A stretch of 64,000 nt of DNA from HdN1 sp964473645 (GTDB lineage Bacteria > Pseudomonadota > Gammaproteobacteria > Pseudomonadales > Ketobacteraceae). Under the pieces are notes generated by a model. It had not been told where the DNA came from and did no database searches. It worked only from the letters and a program-made list of their open reading frames with translations. Shown piece after piece: positions 44,714 to 53,899 of this stretch (within the stretch, counting starts at the first letter, position 1; each line of letters starts with the position of its first letter). The stretch covers positions 94,905-158,904 of the forward strand of contig CAYYPW010000013.1 in NCBI GenBank assembly GCA_964473645.1, given 5' to 3'. The translations under genes and the position numbers were made by a program.

Positions 44714-45562
44714 ATGCTCAGCTATCAACACATTTATCATGCCGGTAACTTCGCCGATGTCCATAAACACTCGGCGTTATGCCTGGTGCTCGACTATTTG
44801 TGCCAAAAGCCCAAACCCTTTGCCTATCTCGAAACCCATGCAGGGCGTGGTTTGTATGATCTGCAATGCAGTGAGGCGCAAAAAACCAATGAAGCAAAAG
44901 GCGGCATATGGGGCGTTGACGTTGACAACGCCCCTGCTGAGACACAACGCTATTTCGACAGCATCGTGGCTTGCAATCCTCGTGGCGGTCGCCGATTCTA
45001 CCCCGGTTCACCACAGCTGGCGCTACTGAATTCGCGCGAAGAAGACCGCTTGATGTTGATAGAAAAACACCCGCAGGAGTTCCAGGCGCTCAGCGAAATT
45101 TTCGCTCACCAGCCGCGTGCCGCCCTGCACAAACGCGACGCTCTCGAAGCACTGGTCGCCCTGGTGCCTCCGCCCGAAAAACGCGGCTTGGTCTTGATTG
45201 ATCCGAGCTATGAGATTAAGAGTGAATATACCGACATCGCTGAGGGGCTCGAACGCGCTTACCGCAAATGGCCGACGGGCGTGTACATGATATGGTATCC
45301 ACTGCTGCCGGTTGCGGGCCACCAGCGTCTGCTCAAAGCACTCAAACGCAGCGGCATCACGCGCATCCTCACCAGTGAAATCAGCCTGCACCCACCGCAA
45401 GGCTTGAGCGGTATGCATGGTTCCGGGTTGGCCATCATCAACCCGCCCTGGCAACTCGAAGAAGGCTTGCAAAGACTGGCAAAATGGATCGTCGACAGCC
45501 TGTCTCAGGATGCACAACGACAATGGCAGGTAGATTGGCTGGTTCCCGAAGCGCGCACTTGA
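44714..45562 (+). CDS. rlmJ: 23S rRNA (adenine(2030)-N6)-methyltransferase RlmJ
   Basis: 282 residues. The N-terminus MLSYQHIYHAGNFADVHKH is characteristic of RlmJ. It continues with the SAM-binding region YLETHAGRGLYDL and the catalytic motif DPSYE (D-P-P/S-Y type) in LVLIDPSYEIKSEYTD, then WYPLLP. It methylates A2030 of 23S rRNA. Stand-alone gene of usual length. Confidence 0.95.
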   Translation: MLSYQHIYHAGNFADVHKHSALCLVLDYLCQKPKPFAYLETHAGRGLYDLQCSEAQKTNEAKGGIWGVDVDNAPAETQRYFDSIVACNPRGGRRFYPGSPQLALLNSREEDRLMLIEKHPQEFQALSEIFAHQPRAALHKRDALEALVALVPPPEKRGLVLIDPSYEIKSEYTDIAEGLERAYRKWPTGVYMIWYPLLPVAGHQRLLKALKRSGITRILTSEISLHPPQGLSGMHGSGLAIINPPWQLEEGLQRLAKWIVDSLSQDAQRQWQVDWLVPEART

Positions 45563-45622
45563 ACGTGCGTATTTTGCACGGGCAAACCGTTGGAATTGGG
45601 ATGGGAATGCAGGCGTCGCGCT

Positions 45623-46558
45623 TCAAATACCAAGCGAGGCTAGCAGGTCGTCCACTTCATTCTGATTGGCGCCCGCCAGTTGTCCCGGACGTAGATTACT
45701 GCTTTCGGGGGAGGTCGTTTCGAAGATTTCCTTGAGTGACAACATGGTCAAAAGAAACTTCTGATCAGTGATTTGATCTTCCGAGTACAGGTTCATACAG
45801 TGAACCAGCTCTTCGCTCATCACTTCATTGATCTGATTGATCTGCTCTTCACTCAAACTTTCCACGCGTTTCAACAAGCGATCACAAATGCCTTCCATCA
45901 GCTGCATTTGTTTTTCCTTCATCACCTGATAGGTGTCGTTAACTGCCTGCAGCTCCGCGCCGCAAGAGGTGACAACACTCTTGATCTGATTGGTGCGCCC
46001 CTCGAGTTCGGCGGTACGCTCTTGCACGCGCAATTCGAGATTTTCATTAAGCTCGCGAATTTCCGCTTCGTTTTTCTTACGATCAGTAATGTCCGCCACA
46101 ATGACCGAAAAAAGAATATGCCCTTCATGCAGCAATTTATAGGTGGCCAACATCAACCACACCGGTTGTCCCCCGATGTTGGTCAATACTTCATAATTTC
46201 CAGATTGTTGTTGATGCGCAGCCAGGCATTCCATATAGGCACAATCACAGGTGACGACGTCGATATCACCCATCAAATCAATGCCGCCACGCGGCTCCAC
46301 CGGCGTAAATTCAATTTGTTCCAGCCAGGCCAACTCAGGAATGATATCGCTTAGCGGTTTACCCTCGACATCACCTTCATTCATCTGAAACATGGTCCGC
46401 ACGCGAGGCGTGGCCGACTCGACAACGCCATTGCCATCCACTGCCAGCAAGACAAAATCGGCCACTACTTTCAGAATATCAAAAAGTTCGCTCTGCTTGA
46501 CTGTCAAGACACGTCCCCACTCATACGTAAACACGACTCCTTCCATGGAGTCTAGCAC
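45623..46558 (-). CDS. PAS-domain protein ending in a CheZ-like CheY-binding peptide
   Basis: 311 residues. One PAS region (LKVVADFVLLAVDGNGVVES ... VWLMLATYKLLHEGHILFSV) is followed by the PAC-type DITDRKKNEAEI and a coiled coil of sensor-kinase type (ELNENLELRVQERTAELEGR). No histidine kinase or output enzyme follows. The helical C-terminal third ends NQNEVDDLLASLGI, almost the same as the CheY-binding tail of CheZ (VDDLLDSLGF in E. coli). The start is uncertain: GTG 46558 or ATG 46546. A sensor that docks a CheY-like receiver is the best guess. Confidence 0.75.
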   Translation of the reverse strand: MLDSMEGVVFTYEWGRVLTVKQSELFDILKVVADFVLLAVDGNGVVESATPRVRTMFQMNEGDVEGKPLSDIIPELAWLEQIEFTPVEPRGGIDLMGDIDVVTCDCAYMECLAAHQQQSGNYEVLTNIGGQPVWLMLATYKLLHEGHILFSVIVADITDRKKNEAEIRELNENLELRVQERTAELEGRTNQIKSVVTSCGAELQAVNDTYQVMKEKQMQLMEGICDRLLKRVESLSEEQINQINEVMSEELVHCMNLYSEDQITDQKFLLTMLSLKEIFETTSPESSNLRPGQLAGANQNEVDDLLASLGI

Positions 46559-46597
46559 GTAGTTTGAAACCGTCTTGCCAAATGGCGCCCCTGTGGA

Positions 46598-47215
46598 TTA
46601 CTTGCGAATCCCCTCGGCCGATATATAAATCTGGGCCGTTTGCGACGCCGGCCCCAAGTCATAATCAATACCGAAATCTTTCAGACGAATTTCCGTGGTC
46701 GCTTCAAACCCCTGACGATGACCACCCCAGGGATCATTGCCGCCACCGATGTAAGTCGTTGTCAATGTTACCGGTTTTGTCACCCCTTTGAGGGTCAGAT
46801 TACCCGTGATGTTTGCGGTGCTATCGCCGGTCTTTTCAATTTTGGTGCTGACAAAGCTGGCCTTGGGATGCTTGGATACATCAAAAAAATCACTGCCACG
46901 CAAATGCTTGTCGCGCTCGGCATGGTTTGAATCCAGACTCGCCACATCGATATCGACGTTCACACTGGACTTCTCAATCGCATCTTTGTCCAGGCTGAAA
47001 CCACCACTAAAGGTATTGAAACGCCCCATCAACCAACTGTATCCCAAATGTTTGATTTTAAACTGAATAAATGCGTGCGAACCTTTGGTATCCAGCACAT
47101 ATTGCTCGGCTTCTGCATGCGCCAGTGGCACCGAGAACATCAGCGGCACAGCCAGTAAAATGCCGGTGGAAACACGCTTGAACTGTGTCATTGAAAACAA
47201 AGGCATTGACGACAT
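46598..47215 (-). CDS. YceI-family periplasmic lipid-binding protein
   Basis: 205 residues. Signal peptide ending LAHAEAEQ; the YceI lipocalin-like barrel begins YVLDTKGSHAFIQFKIKHLG and contains FDVSKHPKASFVSTKIE and GNLTLKGVTKPVTL. Family members bind isoprenoid or amphiphilic molecules in the periplasm. GGGAG precedes the start. Together with the cytochrome b561 gene 33 bp upstream, it is a common yceI-cybB pair. Confidence 0.93.
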   Translation of the reverse strand: MSSMPLFSMTQFKRVSTGILLAVPLMFSVPLAHAEAEQYVLDTKGSHAFIQFKIKHLGYSWLMGRFNTFSGGFSLDKDAIEKSSVNVDIDVASLDSNHAERDKHLRGSDFFDVSKHPKASFVSTKIEKTGDSTANITGNLTLKGVTKPVTLTTTYIGGGNDPWGGHRQGFEATTEIRLKDFGIDYDLGPASQTAQIYISAEGIRK

Positions 47216-47248
47216 AAGACTCTCCCAGGTGAATAAAACATTGAACGC

Positions 47249-47806
47249 TCAAGAACGCGCCGACCGCTGCGGATAAAGCATCCGCCGCAAGGTATTGTCG
47301 CGCAAGAAAAAATGATGATGTAACGCAGCCCCTGCATGCACACACACGAGGGCACCGATTGCATAACCCGACCATTGGTGCACGATGCCCAACCACGTTA
47401 CTGTCTCTGCCGACCAGGTGCTAAATGCCGGCACCTGCAATGATCCCACCAAATGAATCGGATGGCCTTCGGCAGTGGTTATGCCATACCCCGACACGAT
47501 CTGCACCAGCATAAACAGATACAGCAGACTGTGCGCTGCACGCGCCGCAAAACGCTGCCAAGGCGGCATGGGTAGTAACGGCGGGTGAGGGTTGAAGACA
47601 AGCCAAAGCAGACGTAAAAAAGTCAGTAACGTCAGCAACACGCCTGCAACTTTATGCCACTGAGGCAGCGTGTGATAAAGCGTATCGTAGTAGGTAAGGG
47701 TCACCATATAGATGCCACTCGCCAACAAAAAAGCTACCAAGGGCAGCGACAGCCAATGCAGAAGAATACTGCACCAGCCATAGGAAGCGCCTGAATTACG
47801 CCACAT
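47249..47806 (-). CDS. Cytochrome b561 (di-haem membrane protein)
   Basis: 185 residues, four membrane helices. Candidate haem ligands: LLHWLS, LPQWHKVAG, ARAAHSLLYLF and the His pair in IVHQWSGYAIGALVCVHAG. AGGAGG lies just before the ATG. It likely transfers electrons between quinone and a periplasmic acceptor; the YceI protein downstream is its usual neighbour. The trailing HHHFF after VCVHAGAAL is typical. Confidence 0.92.
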   Translation of the reverse strand: MWRNSGASYGWCSILLHWLSLPLVAFLLASGIYMVTLTYYDTLYHTLPQWHKVAGVLLTLLTFLRLLWLVFNPHPPLLPMPPWQRFAARAAHSLLYLFMLVQIVSGYGITTAEGHPIHLVGSLQVPAFSTWSAETVTWLGIVHQWSGYAIGALVCVHAGAALHHHFFLRDNTLRRMLYPQRSARS

Positions 47807-48019
47807 TGACCGTCTGCCTCCTGTTGACGTGTTGCCTGGTTAGACCGCATAAAACGTGCGCCAATTTTTCAGATTGACGCGCAAAAATCAGACTCCCACG
47901 TTAGCAAATGGTTCTCGAAATGTCTCTCGAAATAAACGTCCCTTTATGGAACAGCGTACTCTCTAACAACGTCGTATCGAACAGCGCGGCATGGAACAGA
48001 GTGTCTTGAAAACGCTTCC

Positions 48020-49840
48020 TTAGAAATAAATCGCCGCACCTAATTGCGCTTCGTTCTGCAAACCCAATATATCCTTCTCACGCAACACACGTACAAATGC
48101 TGCAACGTCAGCACTGAGGCGCCGACTGAGCGAAGCACTCGCCACCCCATGCGTGTCACGTAAGGCATCTGCGGGCTCCTTCACCAGCATTTCCAATTGT
48201 GCCTGCCAATTCTCGGAGCGCGCCACCAAGCCGGGATTCCACAATGCCAGCGCATCTGCACCGTGCTCAAACTCACCCGCCGCCTGCACTTCAACGCCAA
48301 AAAGTTGATAGAACGCGACATTGCTGCTCCCCCACGCCGGCCCCAATAACACGCGTGCATACAATGGATTGATCCATTCACTGGTGTCCAGCGCTTGCAG
48401 AAAGGCTTCGGCGTCATCGTCTGCGTCCTTTACCTCCGCAGACACCGCCCTCGGCGAATCGGGCACATCCTGCCAACGCACCCCCGTAACGCCCGTAGAA
48501 AGCCGCCAAGACCATGGCGAATAAAGCGCATTTCTGGCTTTCACTGAAGAGGCCGCAAAGAAGGTGAAATCGGTAAGCTCAACGGACTGTTCCTCGATTT
48601 GGCGCGCATTGATCTCCAGTACCGAGATTTCCGCCAAAGGGCCACCACTGGGAGCATCCAGAAAATCATGGTAGGCCGGGCGCACACTGAGGCTTGCCAC
48701 TGTCACACCCTCACGCACGCCACCACTCACCCTCACACGACCGCTGTAATGGCCTACCTCTCCCGGTTGTAACGGTCGGGGCACGGCGCTGACGGGCGCC
48801 ATACGCGCGGTCGGTAACGAACCTTCACGAACTTGCGCCCGCTCTTGTTCTGTCAACGCGTCGGCGGTTGCCAACCAGCGGGATTGGTGCGACGGCTGAT
48901 AGTGCACGTTATCCACCATGCCGGCATCAAGCACAGTCTCCACTGCATCCATGGGCACCACATACATCGAATACTGTTCGTGCAATCCAAGACCCGGGCG
49001 CGCTACATCCAGATAGTTCAGCATGCGATAGGAGCAGTTTTCCTCAAAAAATTCGTACTCGAAATTGACTGTGCGCACTTCCCAGGCATGACGCACTAAT
49101 TGATCGGTTTCGGCCTGCGTAAAATTGAGTCGGTATTCCCACACATCGCGGGCTTCCATTCGCAGGTATTCCTTGAGCTTTTTGCGATAGGGTAATACCG
49201 TGAAAACCCCTTCCAGCTCACCACTCAATCCTTTCGTTACCAGATCAGTCTGATCGTAGCCTTTTTTCAACAAAGCGGCGAAATTGAGCGTGTAGTCCTC
49301 AGACTTGTCCACCTCGGGCGCAGGATCACGGTCAAGACGCAAAAAACTATGGCCAAATAATGTCGAGACATCATCCATGTTCGGCACCGGGTACACCATG
49401 GTCACGGCTTTGGCGCCCATGCGCTCAGCAAAAGCCGAAAAGCCGGGGCAAGATTGAACCGGCGCCGACGCAAAGACGGCAGGTGCCACCTGTTTCAACC
49501 AATGATAACGCGCCGGAAAGCGGCATTGCGGGTGTGCATCGCCATTCAATTGTGCATCAGTAAAAACCTGCAAACTGGCGCCCAATTCAGCGACGGGGTC
49601 AGACTTACCCGACGGCGAGAGGAAAAAAGCCGCATCATCCGCCTCGCTTTCCACCCCGCCCATAGCCTTCCGGTAATATAAGAGCGCGTACCACTCCGGC
49701 GAATGCGCCCATTGCTTCACTTGAGACTTCGAATACCCCGCATCTGCCAATACAGACGCAGTCACCTCTGCAACCGTGGTGCTCGCGCCCAACAACATGC
49801 CAACCGCCCACCACCACCGCACCGCTCTCACGCTACTCAT
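48020..49840 (-). CDS. DUF4105 periplasmic protein
   Basis: 606 residues with an N-terminal signal (MLLGASTTVAEV). The middle matches DUF4105: TLFGHSFLRLDRDPAPEVDK, LNFAALLKKGYDQTDLVTKG and FFEENCSYRMLNYLDVARPG, with conserved His and Cys residues in HSFLR and ENCSYR, like a papain-type or NlpC-like pocket. The C-terminal third is beta-rich and may be a barrel or surface domain. Function not established. It is divergent from the L,D-transpeptidase gene, and a role in the envelope is inferred. Confidence 0.82.
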   Translation of the reverse strand: MSSVRAVRWWWAVGMLLGASTTVAEVTASVLADAGYSKSQVKQWAHSPEWYALLYYRKAMGGVESEADDAAFFLSPSGKSDPVAELGASLQVFTDAQLNGDAHPQCRFPARYHWLKQVAPAVFASAPVQSCPGFSAFAERMGAKAVTMVYPVPNMDDVSTLFGHSFLRLDRDPAPEVDKSEDYTLNFAALLKKGYDQTDLVTKGLSGELEGVFTVLPYRKKLKEYLRMEARDVWEYRLNFTQAETDQLVRHAWEVRTVNFEYEFFEENCSYRMLNYLDVARPGLGLHEQYSMYVVPMDAVETVLDAGMVDNVHYQPSHQSRWLATADALTEQERAQVREGSLPTARMAPVSAVPRPLQPGEVGHYSGRVRVSGGVREGVTVASLSVRPAYHDFLDAPSGGPLAEISVLEINARQIEEQSVELTDFTFFAASSVKARNALYSPWSWRLSTGVTGVRWQDVPDSPRAVSAEVKDADDDAEAFLQALDTSEWINPLYARVLLGPAWGSSNVAFYQLFGVEVQAAGEFEHGADALALWNPGLVARSENWQAQLEMLVKEPADALRDTHGVASASLSRRLSADVAAFVRVLREKDILGLQNEAQLGAAIYF

Positions 49841-50061
49841 TGCTCACTCAACCTTTAATCACTGTTCACCTGTCACGACGAGCACACCCCAGGCGCCGGC
49901 TGCATTGTAGTGGCTCAAAAAGCAGCCGGCCAGCCAGGCAGCCTGCGACTTTTCGTGTGGAATAAGTCATAAAGACGGTAGAACCCTTTTTTTCTCGTCC
50001 CGAGCGCGCTATGGTGTGCGCCGTTTATCAGCGTCGACGAGTCAACGGAAGTCATCAGCGG

Positions 50062-51804
50062 ATGCGTATTTTATCCTCACTCACCTGCTCCGGCAGGTAC
50101 ACAAAACAGACCCTTATCACCACTCTGCTGCTCACCACGCTGTGGGGCTGTAGCGTCCAACCGGCTTACCCTCCCGAGGTCATCGAACGCACCGAAACGC
50201 CGGTTGTCGAAACTATCCGAGATACCGGAACGCCGGCCGATATCACCCTGCGCAGCGTGCTCGATCAGGGTCGGCTCGATTCGTTGCGTCACCCCAATTT
50301 CATGCGTTATCGCGATATTTTGCGCGGTGCCTATGCTGCACGCCAGTTTGCTCCCTTGTGGTTGGAGGGTGATCGACTCAATGCCAACGGCGAGATCGTG
50401 TTCGAACTCATCAGCCAATCGCCCACCGAAGGCCTCGACCCCAAGCATTATGATGTCGAGTGGCTGAACCGCCAGCTGGAGGCCCTCTCTGGTCAACCGC
50501 ATAACGGCAACTTACAGGCACGCATTGATATCGCCCTGAGCGTCGCCTTTGCCCGTCTGCTGCACGACGTGCATGCCGGCCGCATTGCCCCACGCGATGC
50601 GGGCATTAAGATCGATACCAGCATGCGCGAAGCCGAAGCCACGTTATTGGTAAAGCGCGGCTTCAGCAACGAAAGCCCAGACCGGGTGTTCGCCGCCGCA
50701 CGCCCGCGCTTTGCCTTGTATGATCGCTTGAAAGCCACCCTCGCCGAATACCGCGAACTGGCCGCCGATCGCGATAACACCGCGCTACCCGGCATCGAAA
50801 AATCCATCAAACCGGGCGAAAACTGGCGGGGTGTTCCGGCACTGGCCGATTGGCTGGCCTATCTCGGTGACTATGCGGGCAATGAACCCAGCAACAACAC
50901 CTATTCCGGTGAACTGGTGGCTGCCGTCAAACATTTTCAACGGCGTCACGGGCTCGAGGACGACGGTGTCATTGGACGCGGGACCTATGCCGCCCTCACT
51001 ACCCCACTGAAAATCCGCGTGCGCCAGATTGAGCTTTCGATGGAGCGCATGCGTTGGCTCAGCGAACGCATGGCAGACCAGCGCTCGATTGTGGTCAATA
51101 TTCCCCAATTTGAGCTGTGGGGTTTTCCAGGACGTACGCAAGCGTCCAGCATGAGCATGGACGTGGTGGTTGGAAAGTCCATCGACAACAATACGCCTGT
51201 GCTACTGGATGAAGTCGAGCGCATTGTCTTCAACCCTTACTGGAACGTGCCCAGCACCATCGCCAAAAAAGAGCTGCTGCCCAAACTGAGAAAAGACCCC
51301 AACTACCTGGTGACCGAAAACATGGAGCTGGTCGGCGCCAATGGCGTTATTGCCACGGCCCCAACCCCCGAGGAAATCGAAGCGCTCGCCCGTGGTGAAT
51401 ACCGTATTCGCCAGCGTCCTGGCCCCGGCAATGCGCTGGGGCGGGTGAAGTTCGAGTTTCCCAATCACGATGCCATCTATATGCATGACACCCCCAATCG
51501 CGGCGGGTTCTACCGCAGTCGCCGCGATTTCAGTCACGGCTGCATTCGACTCAGCAACCCCGAAAAGATGGCCAATTTCCTGCTGGCCGGGCAACCTGGC
51601 TGGGATGCCAAGCGCATAGCAACCGCCCTGAAGTCCGATGAAAAGATGACAGTCGAATTGCGCGAACACGTACCGGTGCTGTTGTTTTACACCACAGCCA
51701 TTATCGATGGCGAGGGCAAGGCAGTGTTCCTGGAAGACATCTACGGGTACGACAGCAAATTGGATCAGGCGATCTTTGCAGCCGATCAGCGGGATCGGCG
51801 GTAA
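50062..51804 (+). CDS. L,D-transpeptidase (LdtD/YcbB family)
   Basis: About 580 residues. Lipobox in TTLLLTTLWGC. N-terminal domain with PLWLEGDRLNANG-type scaffold, a peptidoglycan-binding unit VKHFQRRHGLEDDGVIGRGT, then the YkuD catalytic domain with MHDTPN and SHGCIRLSNPE, whose Cys is the nucleophile. It forms 3-3 cross-links in peptidoglycan. The frame is open from 50011; ATG 50062 gives a compact lipoprotein signal behind GGAAG. A MepK-like gene, the usual neighbour, lies 1 kb downstream but on the other strand. Confidence 0.93.
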   Translation: MRILSSLTCSGRYTKQTLITTLLLTTLWGCSVQPAYPPEVIERTETPVVETIRDTGTPADITLRSVLDQGRLDSLRHPNFMRYRDILRGAYAARQFAPLWLEGDRLNANGEIVFELISQSPTEGLDPKHYDVEWLNRQLEALSGQPHNGNLQARIDIALSVAFARLLHDVHAGRIAPRDAGIKIDTSMREAEATLLVKRGFSNESPDRVFAAARPRFALYDRLKATLAEYRELAADRDNTALPGIEKSIKPGENWRGVPALADWLAYLGDYAGNEPSNNTYSGELVAAVKHFQRRHGLEDDGVIGRGTYAALTTPLKIRVRQIELSMERMRWLSERMADQRSIVVNIPQFELWGFPGRTQASSMSMDVVVGKSIDNNTPVLLDEVERIVFNPYWNVPSTIAKKELLPKLRKDPNYLVTENMELVGANGVIATAPTPEEIEALARGEYRIRQRPGPGNALGRVKFEFPNHDAIYMHDTPNRGGFYRSRRDFSHGCIRLSNPEKMANFLLAGQPGWDAKRIATALKSDEKMTVELREHVPVLLFYTTAIIDGEGKAVFLEDIYGYDSKLDQAIFAADQRDRR

Positions 51805-52034
51805 AACATTTGCCGATTTGTGACGCGTTACGTATCAACTGCTTTGTCCGCAAGCGATTATCAGAAAACCAAAGCAACTTTGGCCCAAAGCTGTAAAAGC
51901 GTCGGTATTTTTTACAAACGCCACTCCAATAAGGCCGCTTTAAAAATACAAGCTATTGAAAAAATAGCGCAATTTTTTTCAGGCACAGTAATTGCTTTTA
52001 ACAGAAACAAACTTAATAAGAATAGGAAATTCGC

Positions 52035-52679
52035 GTGAAAACAAATTTCTGTCGAGCTGTATGCTCTGCATTAATGATGCTGCTGCCTGTAGTGGGTCAC
52101 TCATTAGTTGTAACGATCGAACCCGACAACTACACGCTCGGAACCAATCTCTCTAGTGTTTCGCCCTACGCGACGCTGAGCTCAGTGAAAGATCTGGTGC
52201 GAAACCCTATTCTTGCAAGCTCCCCCAAATGGGAAGAAGCATCAACGGGTACGCAGAACTTTGGCAACCATGCGCTCTCATGTCGTCGTGACCCCTGCGG
52301 TGTGGGTGATTACGATGGCTTCGGGATCTTCTTCAACCAGGAAGTCACCAGCGTCTCTCTGCAAGCATTGAACTGGGGATACAGCCCAGGTCTGCATAGC
52401 AATTGGGCTGCGTTTGACCAGGCCGGCAACCGCATTGCAATAGGCCGCTCTGCAATTGGCGCCGTCGGTGAAACCCTCCAGGTAGACATCGTAATGCCCG
52501 GCATATGGTCCATCATCATCGGTGGCGGTGGATCAATGAATGCGGTTGAATATGATCGCCTTAGCTTCAACGTTCTCGACGAAGAACCCAAAGCGCATGT
52601 GCCGGAGCCTTCTTCGCTTGCACTATTGGGATTGGGCTTGGTGATGTTGGGGTTTGCACGCCGCAGAGCTGCAGCCTGA
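52035..52679 (+). CDS. PEP-CTERM sorting domain protein
   Basis: 214 residues. GTG start at 52035 behind AGGAAA, then a signal peptide (AVCSALMMLLPVVGHSLVV). The body is a small beta-rich domain (YDGFGIFFNQEVTSVSLQAL). The C-terminus is a textbook PEP-CTERM signal: VPEPSSLALLGLGLVMLGFA followed by RRRAAA. It would be processed by an exosortase outside the window and exported in connection with exopolysaccharide. Function of the body is unknown. Confidence 0.88.
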   Translation: MKTNFCRAVCSALMMLLPVVGHSLVVTIEPDNYTLGTNLSSVSPYATLSSVKDLVRNPILASSPKWEEASTGTQNFGNHALSCRRDPCGVGDYDGFGIFFNQEVTSVSLQALNWGYSPGLHSNWAAFDQAGNRIAIGRSAIGAVGETLQVDIVMPGIWSIIIGGGGSMNAVEYDRLSFNVLDEEPKAHVPEPSSLALLGLGLVMLGFARRRAAA

Positions 52680-52796
52680 GTAGTAAGAGAATCAGGAAGT
52701 GCGCAAGCTGAGCAGTCTGCCACTTCCTTCTTAATTTCTGTCCTTCCTATTTCTTGTGTATCCCGTAGAGCTGCCGTTTTCAATTGCCGCGAGGCA

Positions 52797-53408
52797 CTAC
52801 CAGCGACGAACGCGCCCGGTATCAACATGAATGAAGCCTTCCGGGTAGTACCCAACGCCACCCGCCTTTAAATCCAGCGCCGCATCTCGCAACTCTACCA
52901 GCTTTACATCCGCCAGGCAGATATCCATCGCCGCCCCGTCCATATGCAGGCTGCGCGTGGCAACACCGCTGTGACGCGAACGGCTTCTGAGCGCTTGATT
53001 GGTCTGAGGGGAGCGAAAGGCCGAGACAATTTCAAACGGTTGCGTAGTTGTAACATCCCGGCTCAACTGCCACAGCAGATCATATAAATTGGGGTCCATG
53101 TTGTGCATGTCCCCGGTACGAAAATCCCGGGTCAGATGGCGCAACTGCTGCATTGCCTTGGGGACATAATCGCCGCCAATGCGATAGACCACCGCCAGCT
53201 TCTCACCCGTATGCAGATGGTTGAAGGCCAATAAACGCGCATTCTTTTTCATGGCCGCTTCCGCCAATTCGGGCAGGCTCAGCATGGGTAATGCTGCGGC
53301 ACCGGCCATGTAGGTAAGTACGCGACGACGCGTCTGGCAGGGTGATTGCTCTGCCGAATCCGACAAGCGAAACACGCTGGTATCAAATAAACGACGCAAA
53401 AGACGCAT
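52797..53408 (-). CDS. MepK/YcbK-type murein endopeptidase (DUF882)
   Basis: 203 residues. Tat-like signal (CQTRRRVLTYMAGAAALPML). Zinc site of the M15-type LAS fold: SRHSGVATRSLHMDGAAMDI (His and Asp ligands) and GFIHVDTGR. E. coli YcbK/MepK cleaves 3-3 cross-links made by L,D-transpeptidases, so it functionally complements the LdtD-type enzyme nearby. In this window the two genes are separated by the PEP-CTERM gene and oppositely oriented. Confidence 0.9.
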   Translation of the reverse strand: MRLLRRLFDTSVFRLSDSAEQSPCQTRRRVLTYMAGAAALPMLSLPELAEAAMKKNARLLAFNHLHTGEKLAVVYRIGGDYVPKAMQQLRHLTRDFRTGDMHNMDPNLYDLLWQLSRDVTTTQPFEIVSAFRSPQTNQALRSRSRHSGVATRSLHMDGAAMDICLADVKLVELRDAALDLKAGGVGYYPEGFIHVDTGRVRRW

Positions 53409-53564
53409 ACAAACTACTCTCCACAGGAAGAAGGATCCTTATCAGTTTAGCCAATAAATTTTCCTTATTGGTAATATATCGGCTATGCGAGGTGAATTTT
53501 CAAGAGAACCGGTACTCATTCCGGTAGTTTTACGCAAACGCAGCGGAATGGTGGGGCAAAATCG

Positions 53565-53801
53565 TTACCTTGGCGGCATCTGACGCAGAGGTGTCAATAA
53601 GCTCGACAGTCCGTTATGGTCGATCTCGTACATCAAGGCGATCAGCCGACCCAACTCCCCTGCGGGAAACCCCTCCCGCGCAAACCAGCCAAGATAATGT
53701 CCTGGCAAATCAGCAATCAACCGCCCCTTGTACTTGCCATAAGGCATTGTGCGCGTCACCAGCAACAACAGATCCCCTGAATTCATTGCATCATTGTCCA
53801 T
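53565..53801 (-). CDS. DUF3820 small protein
   Basis: 78 residues starting at the ATG at 53801, which has GGAGG five bases ahead; the longer frame to 53849 is not needed. The core MPYGKYKGRLIADLPGHYLG plus WFAREGFPAGELGRLIALMY fits DUF3820, related to a quorum-regulated virulence factor fold. No catalytic role is known. Divergent from potA. Confidence 0.85.
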   Translation of the reverse strand: MDNDAMNSGDLLLLVTRTMPYGKYKGRLIADLPGHYLGWFAREGFPAGELGRLIALMYEIDHNGLSSLLTPLRQMPPR

Positions 53802-53899
53802 CAACACCTCCGCCACCCAAGCACCCCCACCGCAAAACCATTGGTTCACCCTGCCATCTCCTCCATAATACCGCCCTCACCGCAGGGGGAAACACATTC

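Noticed and set aside
47925..47950. Possible fifth cassette copy (AACGTCCCTTTATGGAAC)
   Set aside because: Only about nine bases match the core, and there is no inner hairpin or paired arms.
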